Below, piece after piece: positions 1-8,282 of a DNA stretch of 35,124 nucleotides. The stretch's first letter is position 1, and each line of letters begins with the position of its first letter. The stretch is from NCBI GenBank assembly GCA_013697055.1, contig JACCXK010000181.1, positions 1-35,124 of the forward strand, read 5' to 3'. The stretch is from Alphaproteobacteria bacterium (lineage in GTDB: Bacteria > Pseudomonadota > Alphaproteobacteria > Micropepsales > Micropepsaceae). The notes under the pieces were generated by a model that did not search any database, was not told the DNA's origin, and was given only the letters and a program-made list of their open reading frames with translations. Position numbers and translations under genes: made by a program.

Positions 1-2
1 AC

Positions 3-515
3 AAGCTGATGTATGAACAGCAGGTCGAGACCTTGAAGAAGTATCCCGGCATCAAGGTCGTCGGCACGGTGTATGGCATGGCCACCGCCGCCGTGACGCA
101 ATCGGTGGTCAGCAATGTGTTGCCCAGCCTGCCGCCCATTGCCGGCGTCATCGGCGACGGCTCCTTTGGCGTGGCGCAGGCATTCCAGCAATTCGGCGGT
201 ACTTATTCCACCAAAATGCCGGTGATCTCCGGCGATGGCGATGCGAACTTCGTCCATTGGTGGATCGAGCAGAAACGGAAGAACGGCTACCAGACACTCT
301 CCATGAACGCCGCCCCCAGCATCAGCCAGGCAGCGCTCTGGGTCGCGCTGGAAATCATGAACCGCCGCCCGGTACCGAAATACATGAAAATGTCGGCATC
401 GACCGTCACCAACGATACGGTCGAACAATTTTCCGGGCTGAAGCCGGGCACCGCCGTGGCATCGAGCTATTCGGCCGATTGGGTGCGCCATAACCTGCTG
501 ACCCAAAAGAACTGA
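3..515 (+). CDS. Sugar ABC transporter periplasmic substrate-binding protein, 3' part only
   Basis: The gene is cut by the left window edge; the frame is open from base 3 and stops with TGA at 513-515, leaving about 170 C-terminal residues. The fold style, with alternating hydrophobic strands such as PPIAGVIGDGSFGVAQAF and a VISGDGD segment, fits the C-terminal lobe of ribose/galactose-type (Peripla_BP_4) binding proteins, which capture a sugar in the periplasm and deliver it to the membrane permease. The next gene starts one base after this stop and encodes ABC ATPase and permease parts, so this is the receptor of that importer. The ligand cannot be read from the sequence; the nearby lactonase-like gene hints at an unusual sugar or sugar acid, which is inference. 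N-terminal signal and lobe are outside the window. Confidence 0.85.
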   Translation, partial: KLMYEQQVETLKKYPGIKVVGTVYGMATAAVTQSVVSNVLPSLPPIAGVIGDGSFGVAQAFQQFGGTYSTKMPVISGDGDANFVHWWIEQKRKNGYQTLSMNAAPSISQAALWVALEIMNRRPVPKYMKMSASTVTNDTVEQFSGLKPGTAVASSYSADWVRHNLLTQKN

Positions 516-516
516 G

Positions 517-2925
517 ATGCCCACCGCCTCCGCCTTGCAGTTCTCCGGAATAGCAAAGGCCTATGGCCCCACCCGCGCCCTTGGCGGCCTCACCTTCCGC
601 GCCGCGGCCGGTGAGGTTATCGGGCTGGTCGGCGCCAATGGCGCCGGCAAGAGCACCCTGATGCGCATTGTCGCCGGCGTGACAATGCCGGATGCCGGAA
701 CCCTGGAAATTGGCGGCGCGGAGATCGATTTCGATTCTTTTTCTCCCGAACAGGCGCGCCGCCTTGGCATCCGGATCGTGCACCAGGAATTGTCGCTATG
801 CGACAGCCTTTCGGTTGCCGAAAATTTCTATGTGGAACAGCCGGGCCGCGCCGACCTCGATCCGCGCTGGCTGCGCCGCTATCATCGCATGGCACGGGAC
901 AGCATTCAGTCCATTTTTCCCGGCCATGGCATTGACGTCCGGCGGCCTGTATCCGACCTGACCTTGCCGCAGCGCCAGATGATCGAGATCGCCCGCGCCG
1001 CCTGCGATCCGCTGCTGCGGGTTCTGATCCTGGACGAACCCACCTCCTCGCTGGACGGGCTGCGCAGCGAGCAACTGGCATGTTTCATCCAGGATCGCGC
1101 GGCCGCCGGCGTTGCGGTCATCTTCATCAGTCACAAGCTCCAGGAGGTCATGTCGATTGCCGCGCGCGTGCTGGTGTTGCGCAACGGCATTCTGACATCC
1201 GACACCATGACGGGCGCGATCAGCGTGCCGCAAATGGTTGCGGCCATGGCGGGGGAAGCCGGCCGGGAGCTCGAACAGCTCCACCGCGAAACCGTCACGG
1301 CGGACACCAGGATATTGGCCCAGATAAATTCGCCCTGGTCGGCGCAGCCGGCCGAACTGCGCGCCGGACAGATCGTCGGGCTGGCCGGGCTGGAAGGAAG
1401 CGGACAGCGCGAATGCCTTCGCGCCCTCTACGAAGCGGCAAGGGGCGCGGGCTCTCCAGGCCTGGTCTGCGAGGCCGCCGCCTCCTATGTCTCCGGAGAC
1501 CGACGCGCGGAGGGCGTTTTCCCGCTTTGGAACGTGCTGAAAAACGCCACCATAGGCATCGCCGCGGCCAAACCGGGCATCAGCATCCTTCACGAAGCGT
1601 CGGAAAAGCGCACCGCCGAGCCCTGGCTTGCGGCGGTGCGGCTTCCCCTGGAGCGCCTGGAGTCGCCCATTGTGGACCTGTCGGGCGGAAACCAGCAAAA
1701 GGTGCTGCTGGCCCGCGCGCTGATGACCGGGGCCGACGTCATCCTGCTGGACGATCCGACGCGCGGCGTCGATGTCCAGATCAAGCGCGATTTCTACCGC
1801 CTGATCCGCCAGGCCGCTGACACGGGCAAGCTGGTGGTCTGGTACAGCTCCGAAACCATCGAATTCGTCGAATGCGACTATGTCCTGCTGTTTCACGCCG
1901 GTGCGATAAAATGCACCCTGACCGGCAACGATCTTACGGAAGACGCCATCGTCGATGCGTCGTTTTCGGACAAGGACCTGCCGTCTGCCGTATCGCAAAC
2001 CGCGGCGGCCACCAGCAGCAGCGCGTTCCGGGTCATGCCGTTTCTCACCGCCGCGCTGATGCTGGCGGTGATCGGGCTGCTCAATCGCAATGCGGTTTCC
2101 CTGTTGGGGATCGACCTGTTGATGACGGCCGCCATTCCCCTGGCCTTGATCTCGCTGGCGCAGCTTTTCATCGTCGGCGGCAGTGAGATCGACTTGGGCG
2201 TCGGCGCCTTTGCCGGCCTGGTCAGCGTGATCAGCGCGACCTTCCTGGTGACCGATCCCGCGCTGGGCTGGCTGTTCCTGGCGTTCGCCTTGGCCGGCTA
2301 TGCGGGTTTCGGCCTGTTGATCCAGCTGCGGGAGATTCCGGCGATCGTGGTTACGCTGGGCGCATCCTTCGTGTGGCTGGGAATCGGCTACACCTTGCAG
2401 CCGACCCCTGGCGGAGCTGCGCCCGACTGGCTTGCGGCCCTGGCGGCGTTCAGCCTGTTCAAGGTACCGGCTTCGGTGCTCTGCCTCCTGGCCGCCGGCG
2501 CCGCTGCCACGGCTCTCAACATGTCGCGGCTGGGCGTGGTGTTGCGCGGCTTCGGCGCCAATCCCCAGTCCATGGTCCAAAGCGGATGGTCGCCCTTGGC
2601 GGCCGCGGCTTCGCGCTATGGCTTTTCCGGCCTGTTCGGGCTGGCGGCGGGCCTCTCCATGACCGCCATCAACACCGCGTCGGACATCAACGCCGGCAGT
2701 TCCTATACCTTGCTGAGCATCGCGGCGGTGGTGATCGGCGGCTCCGCCCTGACGGGCGGGCGCATCACGCCGCTGGGAACCCTGTTCGGCGCCATCAGCC
2801 TGTCGCTGGTCGGCAGCCTGCTGGGTCTCTTGAATGTCAGCACCGATTTCAATGCCGTGGTGCAGGGCGGTCTTTTGATCGGCATCATCTGCCTGCGCAC
2901 CATCCTTGTCCGGAGTGCGCCATGA
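517..2925 (+). CDS. Fused sugar ABC transporter ATPase (two NBDs) and permease
   Basis: This 802-residue protein joins an RbsA-like double ATPase (about residues 1-480) to an RbsC-like membrane permease (about 505-802). NBD1 has a Walker A at 39-47 (GANGAGKST) and a Walker B ending LDEPTSSLD near 173, but a degenerate signature (LTLPQRQ). NBD2 has a degenerate Walker A (GLEGSGQRE), a canonical LSGGNQQK signature near 388, and LDDPTRGVD near 412, where the usual catalytic Glu is Asp. Only one of the two composite ATP sites therefore looks fully competent. The C-terminal part is a run of hydrophobic segments with IPAIVVTLG, typical of BPD_transp_2 permeases. It starts one base after the binding-protein stop and overlaps the next permease by ATGA, so the three are one translationally coupled importer. 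In most relatives ATPase and permease are separate chains. Confidence 0.93.
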   Translation: MPTASALQFSGIAKAYGPTRALGGLTFRAAAGEVIGLVGANGAGKSTLMRIVAGVTMPDAGTLEIGGAEIDFDSFSPEQARRLGIRIVHQELSLCDSLSVAENFYVEQPGRADLDPRWLRRYHRMARDSIQSIFPGHGIDVRRPVSDLTLPQRQMIEIARAACDPLLRVLILDEPTSSLDGLRSEQLACFIQDRAAAGVAVIFISHKLQEVMSIAARVLVLRNGILTSDTMTGAISVPQMVAAMAGEAGRELEQLHRETVTADTRILAQINSPWSAQPAELRAGQIVGLAGLEGSGQRECLRALYEAARGAGSPGLVCEAAASYVSGDRRAEGVFPLWNVLKNATIGIAAAKPGISILHEASEKRTAEPWLAAVRLPLERLESPIVDLSGGNQQKVLLARALMTGADVILLDDPTRGVDVQIKRDFYRLIRQAADTGKLVVWYSSETIEFVECDYVLLFHAGAIKCTLTGNDLTEDAIVDASFSDKDLPSAVSQTAAATSSSAFRVMPFLTAALMLAVIGLLNRNAVSLLGIDLLMTAAIPLALISLAQLFIVGGSEIDLGVGAFAGLVSVISATFLVTDPALGWLFLAFALAGYAGFGLLIQLREIPAIVVTLGASFVWLGIGYTLQPTPGGAAPDWLAALAAFSLFKVPASVLCLLAAGAAATALNMSRLGVVLRGFGANPQSMVQSGWSPLAAAASRYGFSGLFGLAAGLSMTAINTASDINAGSSYTLLSIAAVVIGGSALTGGRITPLGTLFGAISLSLVGSLLGLLNVSTDFNAVVQGGLLIGIICLRTILVRSAP

Positions 2926-3875
2926 CTGTCCTGACGCGGATGCGGGACCATCGCTGGAGCTTTTCGGTTCTGGGCGTGCTGGCGCTCTGGGGCCTGTTGT
3001 CCGTCATGACCAGCCATTTCAACCTGAACAGCCTGTCCGGGGTGGCCAGTTCCGCGTCCTTCCTGATGATCGTCGCCATCGGCCAGATGTTCGTGATCGC
3101 CAGCGGCAGCGGCAATATCGACCTTTCGATACCCAGCGTCATCACCGTATCGGCCTTTGTCACCATGATACTGTCTCAGGGCACCAATTCGGGCCTGTTG
3201 CTGGCATTGCCCGCGGTTATCGCGATCGGGCTCGTCACAGGGGCGGCAAACGCCTTCCTTGTCCTGAAGCTTCGCATTCCCGCGATCATCGCGACACTCG
3301 CCATCGGCTATGTGCTCGACAGCGCCACCCTGATCGCCAACCGGTCGCTGGACGTTTTCACCGTCAGCACGCTGCTTCGCGGTGTCACCAGCGCAAAACT
3401 GGCCGGCGTGCCGGTTATTCTCATTCTCGCCTCGGCACTGATGATGGTCGCAGGCGGCATCATCAAAGGCACGACCTATGGGCGCACCCTGATGGCCGTG
3501 GGACAGAATGCAACAGCGGCGCATCTTGCCGGCGCCCGTACCGGCCGCACCATCACGATTGCCTTCCTGGCCAGCAGCCTGCTCGGCGCGGTCGATGGCG
3601 CCCTGTTGTCCGCCCATGCCGGCGGCGCCTTCCTGCAGATGGGCGAACCCTATCTGCTGCAATCGGTCGGCGCCGTTGTCGTGGGCGGAACCCTGATCGC
3701 CGGGGGCAGCGCCACCGCCCTGGGAACATTCTTCGGTTCCATTCTGCTGGTGCTGGTCGTCACCACCATGCAGGTCAGCGGCTGGTCCCCCGGGATGCAG
3801 GAGGTTGTGCAGGGCGCCATCATCATCGCGATCCTTGCGGCAGCCGGAAGCGGCCTCAGCCGGCGGTCGGCATAG
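2922..3875 (+). CDS. Sugar ABC transporter permease (RbsC-like)
   Basis: A 317-residue inner-membrane protein of the BPD_transp_2 / RbsC family, mostly hydrophobic helices, with the family-type segments GSGNIDLSIPS and LRIPAIIATLAIGYVLDS and a C-terminal VVVGGTLIAGGSATALGT loop. It is expected to pair with the permease half fused to the ATPase just upstream, giving a heterodimeric channel. The start was placed at ATG 2922 because it overlaps the upstream stop as ATGA; the open frame extends far upstream but only in the shadow of the fusion gene. Its last 20 bases overlap the end of the convergent lactonase-like gene, so the two transcripts are antisense at their tails. Confidence 0.92.
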   Translation: MTVLTRMRDHRWSFSVLGVLALWGLLSVMTSHFNLNSLSGVASSASFLMIVAIGQMFVIASGSGNIDLSIPSVITVSAFVTMILSQGTNSGLLLALPAVIAIGLVTGAANAFLVLKLRIPAIIATLAIGYVLDSATLIANRSLDVFTVSTLLRGVTSAKLAGVPVILILASALMMVAGGIIKGTTYGRTLMAVGQNATAAHLAGARTGRTITIAFLASSLLGAVDGALLSAHAGGAFLQMGEPYLLQSVGAVVVGGTLIAGGSATALGTFFGSILLVLVVTTMQVSGWSPGMQEVVQGAIIIAILAAAGSGLSRRSA

Positions 3876-5784
3876 TGAGAAATGCCACGCTCAAGGGCTC
3901 CAGGGTCACGTCGGAGCCCCGATGGGCGTCGCTGACCTCAAGCCAATCCGGGCCTCTGATGGCAGATGCAAAACTGTCCGCGTTCAGGATGCGGATTTCC
4001 GCCTCCTGTGGCAGTCGAACAGGAGAGGCACAGGTTCCAAGATTGGCCAGCACCAGGCGGGTGCAAGAATTCTCTCTCGCGGCGACACCCACGATTTCGT
4101 TTCCCAAATTCTGAAGGGACAAGCGCGCGGCGCCTCCCATTCGCGCCAGGAAGCGCACGACATGGAATAGCGGATACACCATATCGGTGCCGCCCTCCTG
4201 GTAGAGCGGCTGCGCCCAGGTCTGCGGCGTGTGAATGACGCCGAACGGCCCCACGAATGCTGACAAAGCCAAGGAAGACACATGATGTCCTTCCGTGGCC
4301 GCCACCGCACCGACGGCCCAGGCCGCGGCAAACAGGCTGCGCTGCCTGGGGTCAGCGCCAGCCATCGCAATGCGGGTTTGCGGCAGGTTTTCCACCACCC
4401 CGGCGCCATAGGGATTGGAGCGCATGCCGATCGCCACCAGGCCCAGGCGATAGTCCCGTTCCCCCGCCAGCGCACGCCCGCTTGTAAAAACGTGGATGAG
4501 ACCTTCCAGGCTTTCCATGACCGAGCTGTCGTCTGCGGCATGGGTGATGGCTGTCGAGCCGTGGGTGACGTAATCGCACAGGTCCGGGCGGCAGCGATTG
4601 AGTTCTGGAAAATAGGTCAGAACCCCTCCTCCGATCCCAGCGCCTGGAAATGACACGCGAACGTATTTCGCATGGTCCTGCGGCGTTGGACCGGCCGGCC
4701 ATGGGCCGCTGGACTGATAGCTGTGCAGATAGCTTTCCGGAAGCGCCAGGACCCGCGCCACCGCAAGTGACGCGCTTTTGCAATCGGCAGCGATGTGAGC
4801 CAGCGCCGCCGGGGGATTCTCTGTGGAAGGCACTACGACTTCCAGCTCGATCTCGGCCGGGTTGCCGGCCATCAGCAGCTTCGCGCTTTCGCATATCGCC
4901 TGTGCGGTCTGGGGCGTGACCCGCAATTGCAGGATTGACGGATTCAGCAGGCGGCAAAGCCTGTGCAACGGACGATCCGGAATCGCCCCGTCTTCCATCG
5001 CCACCGCCAGACGTGGAAGCGTTTCGGTACCGGGCTTCAATTCCAGAATGGGCGATGGCTGTGCGGCCGGGAATGCCCGGGACGGGGTGCCCTGTACGCG
5101 AACCTGGATTTCCTGGCGCTGGATTTCCCCTGCGTTCAACCGGTAGGGCCGCGGGCGCGACAAGGGGCGGCAATAGGTCTTGAAGGATGCATCGCTCCAG
5201 TTGCGCTGGTCCTCCATTTCGAAGACTTCGCCCCGGAACAGGATTTCGGTATCGATCTCGTTCACCGAATGACGAAGGCCGGATATGTCGCCCGCGACCT
5301 GGTCCGGTGAAATCAACAAGGGAAATTGCGATGCGGTCACTGCACCATCGGGATGGATGACGTTAAGCGGTGTCCCGGCGACATCGCGCAAGGGATGCAA
5401 CAGCGTGAACCCTGCCCTGTTGGTGATGAATTCGCGGTCCGCGAACATCTCGGCCGTCGCCAGAAATGTCCCGTCCGAACCTCCCTTGAACACCAAGTTG
5501 ATGCGCAGGGCGCCGTCCGCGACCAGCCGGACTTGCCGGATTTCGAACCCATCCGGCCCATTGGTGATGCTTTCATCCGCCAACAGCGAGGCATGGGTGG
5601 CCCAGTTTTCGTCCCGGATGGGGCATGCGATGCCGCGCACGACTTCTACCCCGTGCCAACACAGATGGCGGACGGCGCCGTCCGAAAGATGCAAGGACAG
5701 CGCGCCGGCAGAAAATGTCCGATCCGCCGGCGCCGGCTCAGCGGTTCCGAAATAGATCAAACTGTCGGGGCGATGCGTCATCAT
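3856..5784 (-). CDS. D-apionate lactonase-like protein (ApnL family)
   Basis: A cytoplasmic protein of 642 residues without a signal peptide. The N-terminal third has motifs I recognise from ApnL, the D-apionate lactonase of D-apiose catabolism: an early YFGTAEP, FSAGALSL, RDENWATH, TNRAGFTLLHP and EMEDQRNWSDASFKTY. The rest fits the TIM-barrel and C-terminal domains of that family. ApnL opens a branched-chain aldonolactone to the acid. The assignment to the family is good; the exact substrate is inferred, since no apionate isomerase, kinase or decarboxylase is seen nearby. It lies convergent to the sugar importer and divergent from an ACS-family transporter gene, 76 bp apart, which suggests a shared control region. 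Two adjacent ATG codons (5784 and 5781) are possible starts; neither has a strong ribosome-binding site. Confidence 0.75.
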   Translation of the reverse strand: MMTHRPDSLIYFGTAEPAPADRTFSAGALSLHLSDGAVRHLCWHGVEVVRGIACPIRDENWATHASLLADESITNGPDGFEIRQVRLVADGALRINLVFKGGSDGTFLATAEMFADREFITNRAGFTLLHPLRDVAGTPLNVIHPDGAVTASQFPLLISPDQVAGDISGLRHSVNEIDTEILFRGEVFEMEDQRNWSDASFKTYCRPLSRPRPYRLNAGEIQRQEIQVRVQGTPSRAFPAAQPSPILELKPGTETLPRLAVAMEDGAIPDRPLHRLCRLLNPSILQLRVTPQTAQAICESAKLLMAGNPAEIELEVVVPSTENPPAALAHIAADCKSASLAVARVLALPESYLHSYQSSGPWPAGPTPQDHAKYVRVSFPGAGIGGGVLTYFPELNRCRPDLCDYVTHGSTAITHAADDSSVMESLEGLIHVFTSGRALAGERDYRLGLVAIGMRSNPYGAGVVENLPQTRIAMAGADPRQRSLFAAAWAVGAVAATEGHHVSSLALSAFVGPFGVIHTPQTWAQPLYQEGGTDMVYPLFHVVRFLARMGGAARLSLQNLGNEIVGVAARENSCTRLVLANLGTCASPVRLPQEAEIRILNADSFASAIRGPDWLEVSDAHRGSDVTLEPLSVAFLTMPTAG

Positions 5785-5860
5785 CAGCCACTATCTCACG
5801 GGGGCATTTTCCCACAAAGCCACTGTTCGGCCTCACGGTTTTCAGTCAATTTCGCCATAT

Positions 5861-7171
5861 ATGGCAGACTTGGCGCCCCGAACGGTCAACAAGGTCATGT
5901 GGCGGCTGCTGCCGTTCCTGATGGCCTGTTATTTCGTGGCTTTCCTCGATCGCGTCAATGTCGGATTCGCCCATCTTCCGATGAGCAAGTCGCTTGGCAT
6001 GTCGGAAGCCGCGTTCGGCTTTGGCGCCGGCATCTTCTTCATCGGCTATTTTCTGCTCGAGGTCCCCTCCAATATCCTGATGGAGCGCCTGGGCGCGCGC
6101 GTCTGGATTGCCCGGATCATGCTGAGCTGGGGCCTGGTTTCCACCGCGTTCGGTTTCATTCCCCAGATGTCCCGCTTTACCGGCCTGCGCCCGGACGTGT
6201 GCTTCTATCTCTTGCGCTTTTTGCTGGGCCTGTGCGAAGCCGGTTTTTATCCGGGCGTGGTTTTTTACCTCACCCGTTGGTTTCCTTCGGCCTATCGCGC
6301 CCGCATGATCGCCTTTTTCATGCTGGCGGTCCCGGTGTCGTCCGTTATCGGCGCACCGCTTTCAGGTCTGCTGCTGAATGTCACCGGCCTGGGGATGGAA
6401 GGTTGGCAATGGATGTATATCCTGGAAGGATTGCCCTCCGTGCTGCTGTCCATCGCTGTGTATTTCACTCTGACCGACACCCCGCGCAACGCCAGGTGGC
6501 TTGAGAAAGACGAGATCGACTGGCTGGTCGGCAAAATCGCGCAGGAGCAGATCCTTGTCGACAAAAGCGCACATTCCGGCTTCCTGAAAATGCTGTTCGA
6601 TATCCGCATCCTGATGTGCGCTTTCGCGAATTTTTCGATGCAGGGGGCGACCTATTCCATCACCCTCTTCCTGCCGGCCCTGATCACCCAGTTGGGCTAT
6701 AGCAACACGCAAACAGGCTTCATTCTGGCTTTTCCGCCTTTCATCGGTGCGATCGGGATGGTTCTGTTCAGCCGGCATTCTGACCGTACGGGGGAACGCA
6801 AGTTTCATGTTGCGGCGGCACTGCTGATGCTGGCTGTCGGGATAGCGGGCGGCGCTTTGCTTCACGATCCGGTGACCCGGCTGCTGTTCTTCACCCTCGC
6901 CAATATCGGCTCGGTATCGCTGGGGCCGATGCTTTATCCGATCCCGGCATCCTTCCTGTCCCGGGGAACGGTGGCGGCCGGGATCGCCGTGATCAGTTCG
7001 CTCGGGGCGCTGGGCGGCTTCTTCGGGCCCTACCTGTTCGGCTATATCAAGGCCCAGACCGGTGAAGCCACCACCAGCCTGCTGCTGATGGCCAGCCTCG
7101 CCCTGACCGGCGCGCTGGTCGCGGCAGCGTTGCGGGTGCGCAAAACGCCAATGGAAGTTGCGGACTCATGA
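5861..7171 (+). CDS. MFS transporter, anion:cation symporter (ACS) family
   Basis: A 436-residue inner-membrane permease of about 12 helices. The first helix ends in FLDRVNVGFAH, a signature of the ACS family (phthalate, tartrate, glucarate and galactonate permeases), followed by IFFIGYFLLEVPSNI and the loop ERLGARVWIARI. ACS members usually bring in organic or sugar acids with protons or cations. As first gene of a three-gene run with a PLP enzyme and an amidohydrolase (28 bp to the next start), it probably imports their substrate or the acid made by the divergent lactonase-like enzyme. ATG 5861 gives the normal N-terminus, but the bases before it (ttcgccatat) lack a Shine-Dalgarno sequence, so translation may be leaderless or start slightly elsewhere. 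Confidence 0.92.
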   Translation: MADLAPRTVNKVMWRLLPFLMACYFVAFLDRVNVGFAHLPMSKSLGMSEAAFGFGAGIFFIGYFLLEVPSNILMERLGARVWIARIMLSWGLVSTAFGFIPQMSRFTGLRPDVCFYLLRFLLGLCEAGFYPGVVFYLTRWFPSAYRARMIAFFMLAVPVSSVIGAPLSGLLLNVTGLGMEGWQWMYILEGLPSVLLSIAVYFTLTDTPRNARWLEKDEIDWLVGKIAQEQILVDKSAHSGFLKMLFDIRILMCAFANFSMQGATYSITLFLPALITQLGYSNTQTGFILAFPPFIGAIGMVLFSRHSDRTGERKFHVAAALLMLAVGIAGGALLHDPVTRLLFFTLANIGSVSLGPMLYPIPASFLSRGTVAAGIAVISSLGALGGFFGPYLFGYIKAQTGEATTSLLLMASLALTGALVAAALRVRKTPMEVADS

Positions 7172-7188
7172 TGTGCATCAAAGAAGAC

Positions 7189-7192
7189 GGAG
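7189..7192 (+). promoter_or_regulatory. Ribosome-binding site that supports a TTG start
   Basis: GGAG lies seven bases before TTG 7200 and is the reason for choosing that codon as the start of the PLP enzyme. The frame is open further upstream to another TTG at 7158, but that would overlap the MFS gene and add residues unlike the family. Confidence 0.6.
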
Positions 7193-7199
7193 ACAAAGC

Positions 7200-8282
7200 T
7201 TGACAGCTTCCACGACAGGACCTGAACCCCTGCCCGATTTTTCCGTCATTCGCAGCCATATCGCGAAACTGCCGCGCGTCAAGCTGATCGAGCGGCCGAC
7301 ACCCATCACCGAGGCGCCGAACCTGGCGCGTGTGCTCAATCACGACAGGCCGGGGAACCCGCGCATCTTCATCAAGCGTGATGATCTCACAAGCCTGGCG
7401 CTGGGCGGCAACAAGCTGCGCAACCTGGAATTCCGCCTTGCCCGGACCATGTCCGAACATGCCGATACCGTGATTGTCGGGCTGGATCTGCAATCCAACT
7501 CCGCCCGCCAGACCGTCGCCGCCTGCAACAAGCTTGGCCTGAAAACCATCCTGGTGCTGGAAGGCAGCAAGCCCAATGTCGTCCAGGGCAACCTGCTGAT
7601 GGACTATCTGCTGGGCGCCGAAGTGCATTTTGCCGCGACCCGCGAGGAACAGCGGCAGATGCTGGACAGCCTGGCCGATCAAACGCGCAAGGCCGGCGGC
7701 CGGCCGCATATCCTCAACGACAATCCCATGTTCGATGTCGCGTCCGCCGCCGCCTATCTGGAAGCGACCCTGGAAGTGCTGGAACAGTTGGATGCGGAAG
7801 GGCTGGCGCCCAGCTGTTTCTACATGTCGTCCAGCGGCAAGGGCCAGGCCGGCATTGTGCTGGCGCAGCGGCTGACAGGGCTGGGCTTTGCCATGCACGG
7901 CGTCACCGCCACCAGTGAATTTCACCTGCCGTCGCGCACCGCCGCCATCGCAAATGAAACCGCCAAGGCGCTGGGACTGGATCTGGTCATCACGCAAGAC
8001 GAGATCGTCAATTTCGGCGAATTCGTCGGCGCAGGCTATGGTGTGCCGTCGGAAGCAGGGATCGAAGCGGTCAAGCTGTTTGCCCGCACCGAAGGCGTTA
8101 TCCTGGATCCCATCTATACCGGAAAGGCCGCCGCGGGGCTGGTGGCACATGTCCGCGAGGGGCGATTTGGGGCAAATGACGTGATCGTCTTCGTCCACAC
8201 CGGCGGTACGCCGGCGAATTTCACCTGGGGCGATCTGTGGGTGGACGATACAATGGCCACACAAAGGACAACCACGCCATGA
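7200..8282 (+). CDS. PLP-dependent enzyme, D-cysteine desulfhydrase / ACC deaminase family
   Basis: A 360-residue cytoplasmic enzyme of fold-type II PLP proteins (COG2515). The motif IKRDDLTSLALGGNKLRNLEF places the PLP-binding lysine at about residue 72 (GGNK). SSSGKGQAGIVLAQ is the likely phosphate-binding loop, and VFVHTGGTP near the end is the usual cofactor-contacting region. Family members deaminate D-cysteine, 1-aminocyclopropane-1-carboxylate or other small amino acids, giving an oxo-acid and ammonia. The sequence does not decide among these. The start is TTG with GGAG seven bases upstream. The stop overlaps the next start (ATGA), so it is translationally coupled to the amidohydrolase and probably supplies its substrate or shares a pathway. 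Such an enzyme is unexpected next to sugar-uptake genes. Confidence 0.87.
   Translation: MTASTTGPEPLPDFSVIRSHIAKLPRVKLIERPTPITEAPNLARVLNHDRPGNPRIFIKRDDLTSLALGGNKLRNLEFRLARTMSEHADTVIVGLDLQSNSARQTVAACNKLGLKTILVLEGSKPNVVQGNLLMDYLLGAEVHFAATREEQRQMLDSLADQTRKAGGRPHILNDNPMFDVASAAAYLEATLEVLEQLDAEGLAPSCFYMSSSGKGQAGIVLAQRLTGLGFAMHGVTATSEFHLPSRTAAIANETAKALGLDLVITQDEIVNFGEFVGAGYGVPSEAGIEAVKLFARTEGVILDPIYTGKAAAGLVAHVREGRFGANDVIVFVHTGGTPANFTWGDLWVDDTMATQRTTTP

Noticed and set aside
796..2580. A long open frame of about 590 codons on the minus strand, antisense to the ABC fusion gene
   Set aside because: Composition is the mirror of the high-GC sense gene, with no domain motifs; the sense strand has clear ABC motifs.
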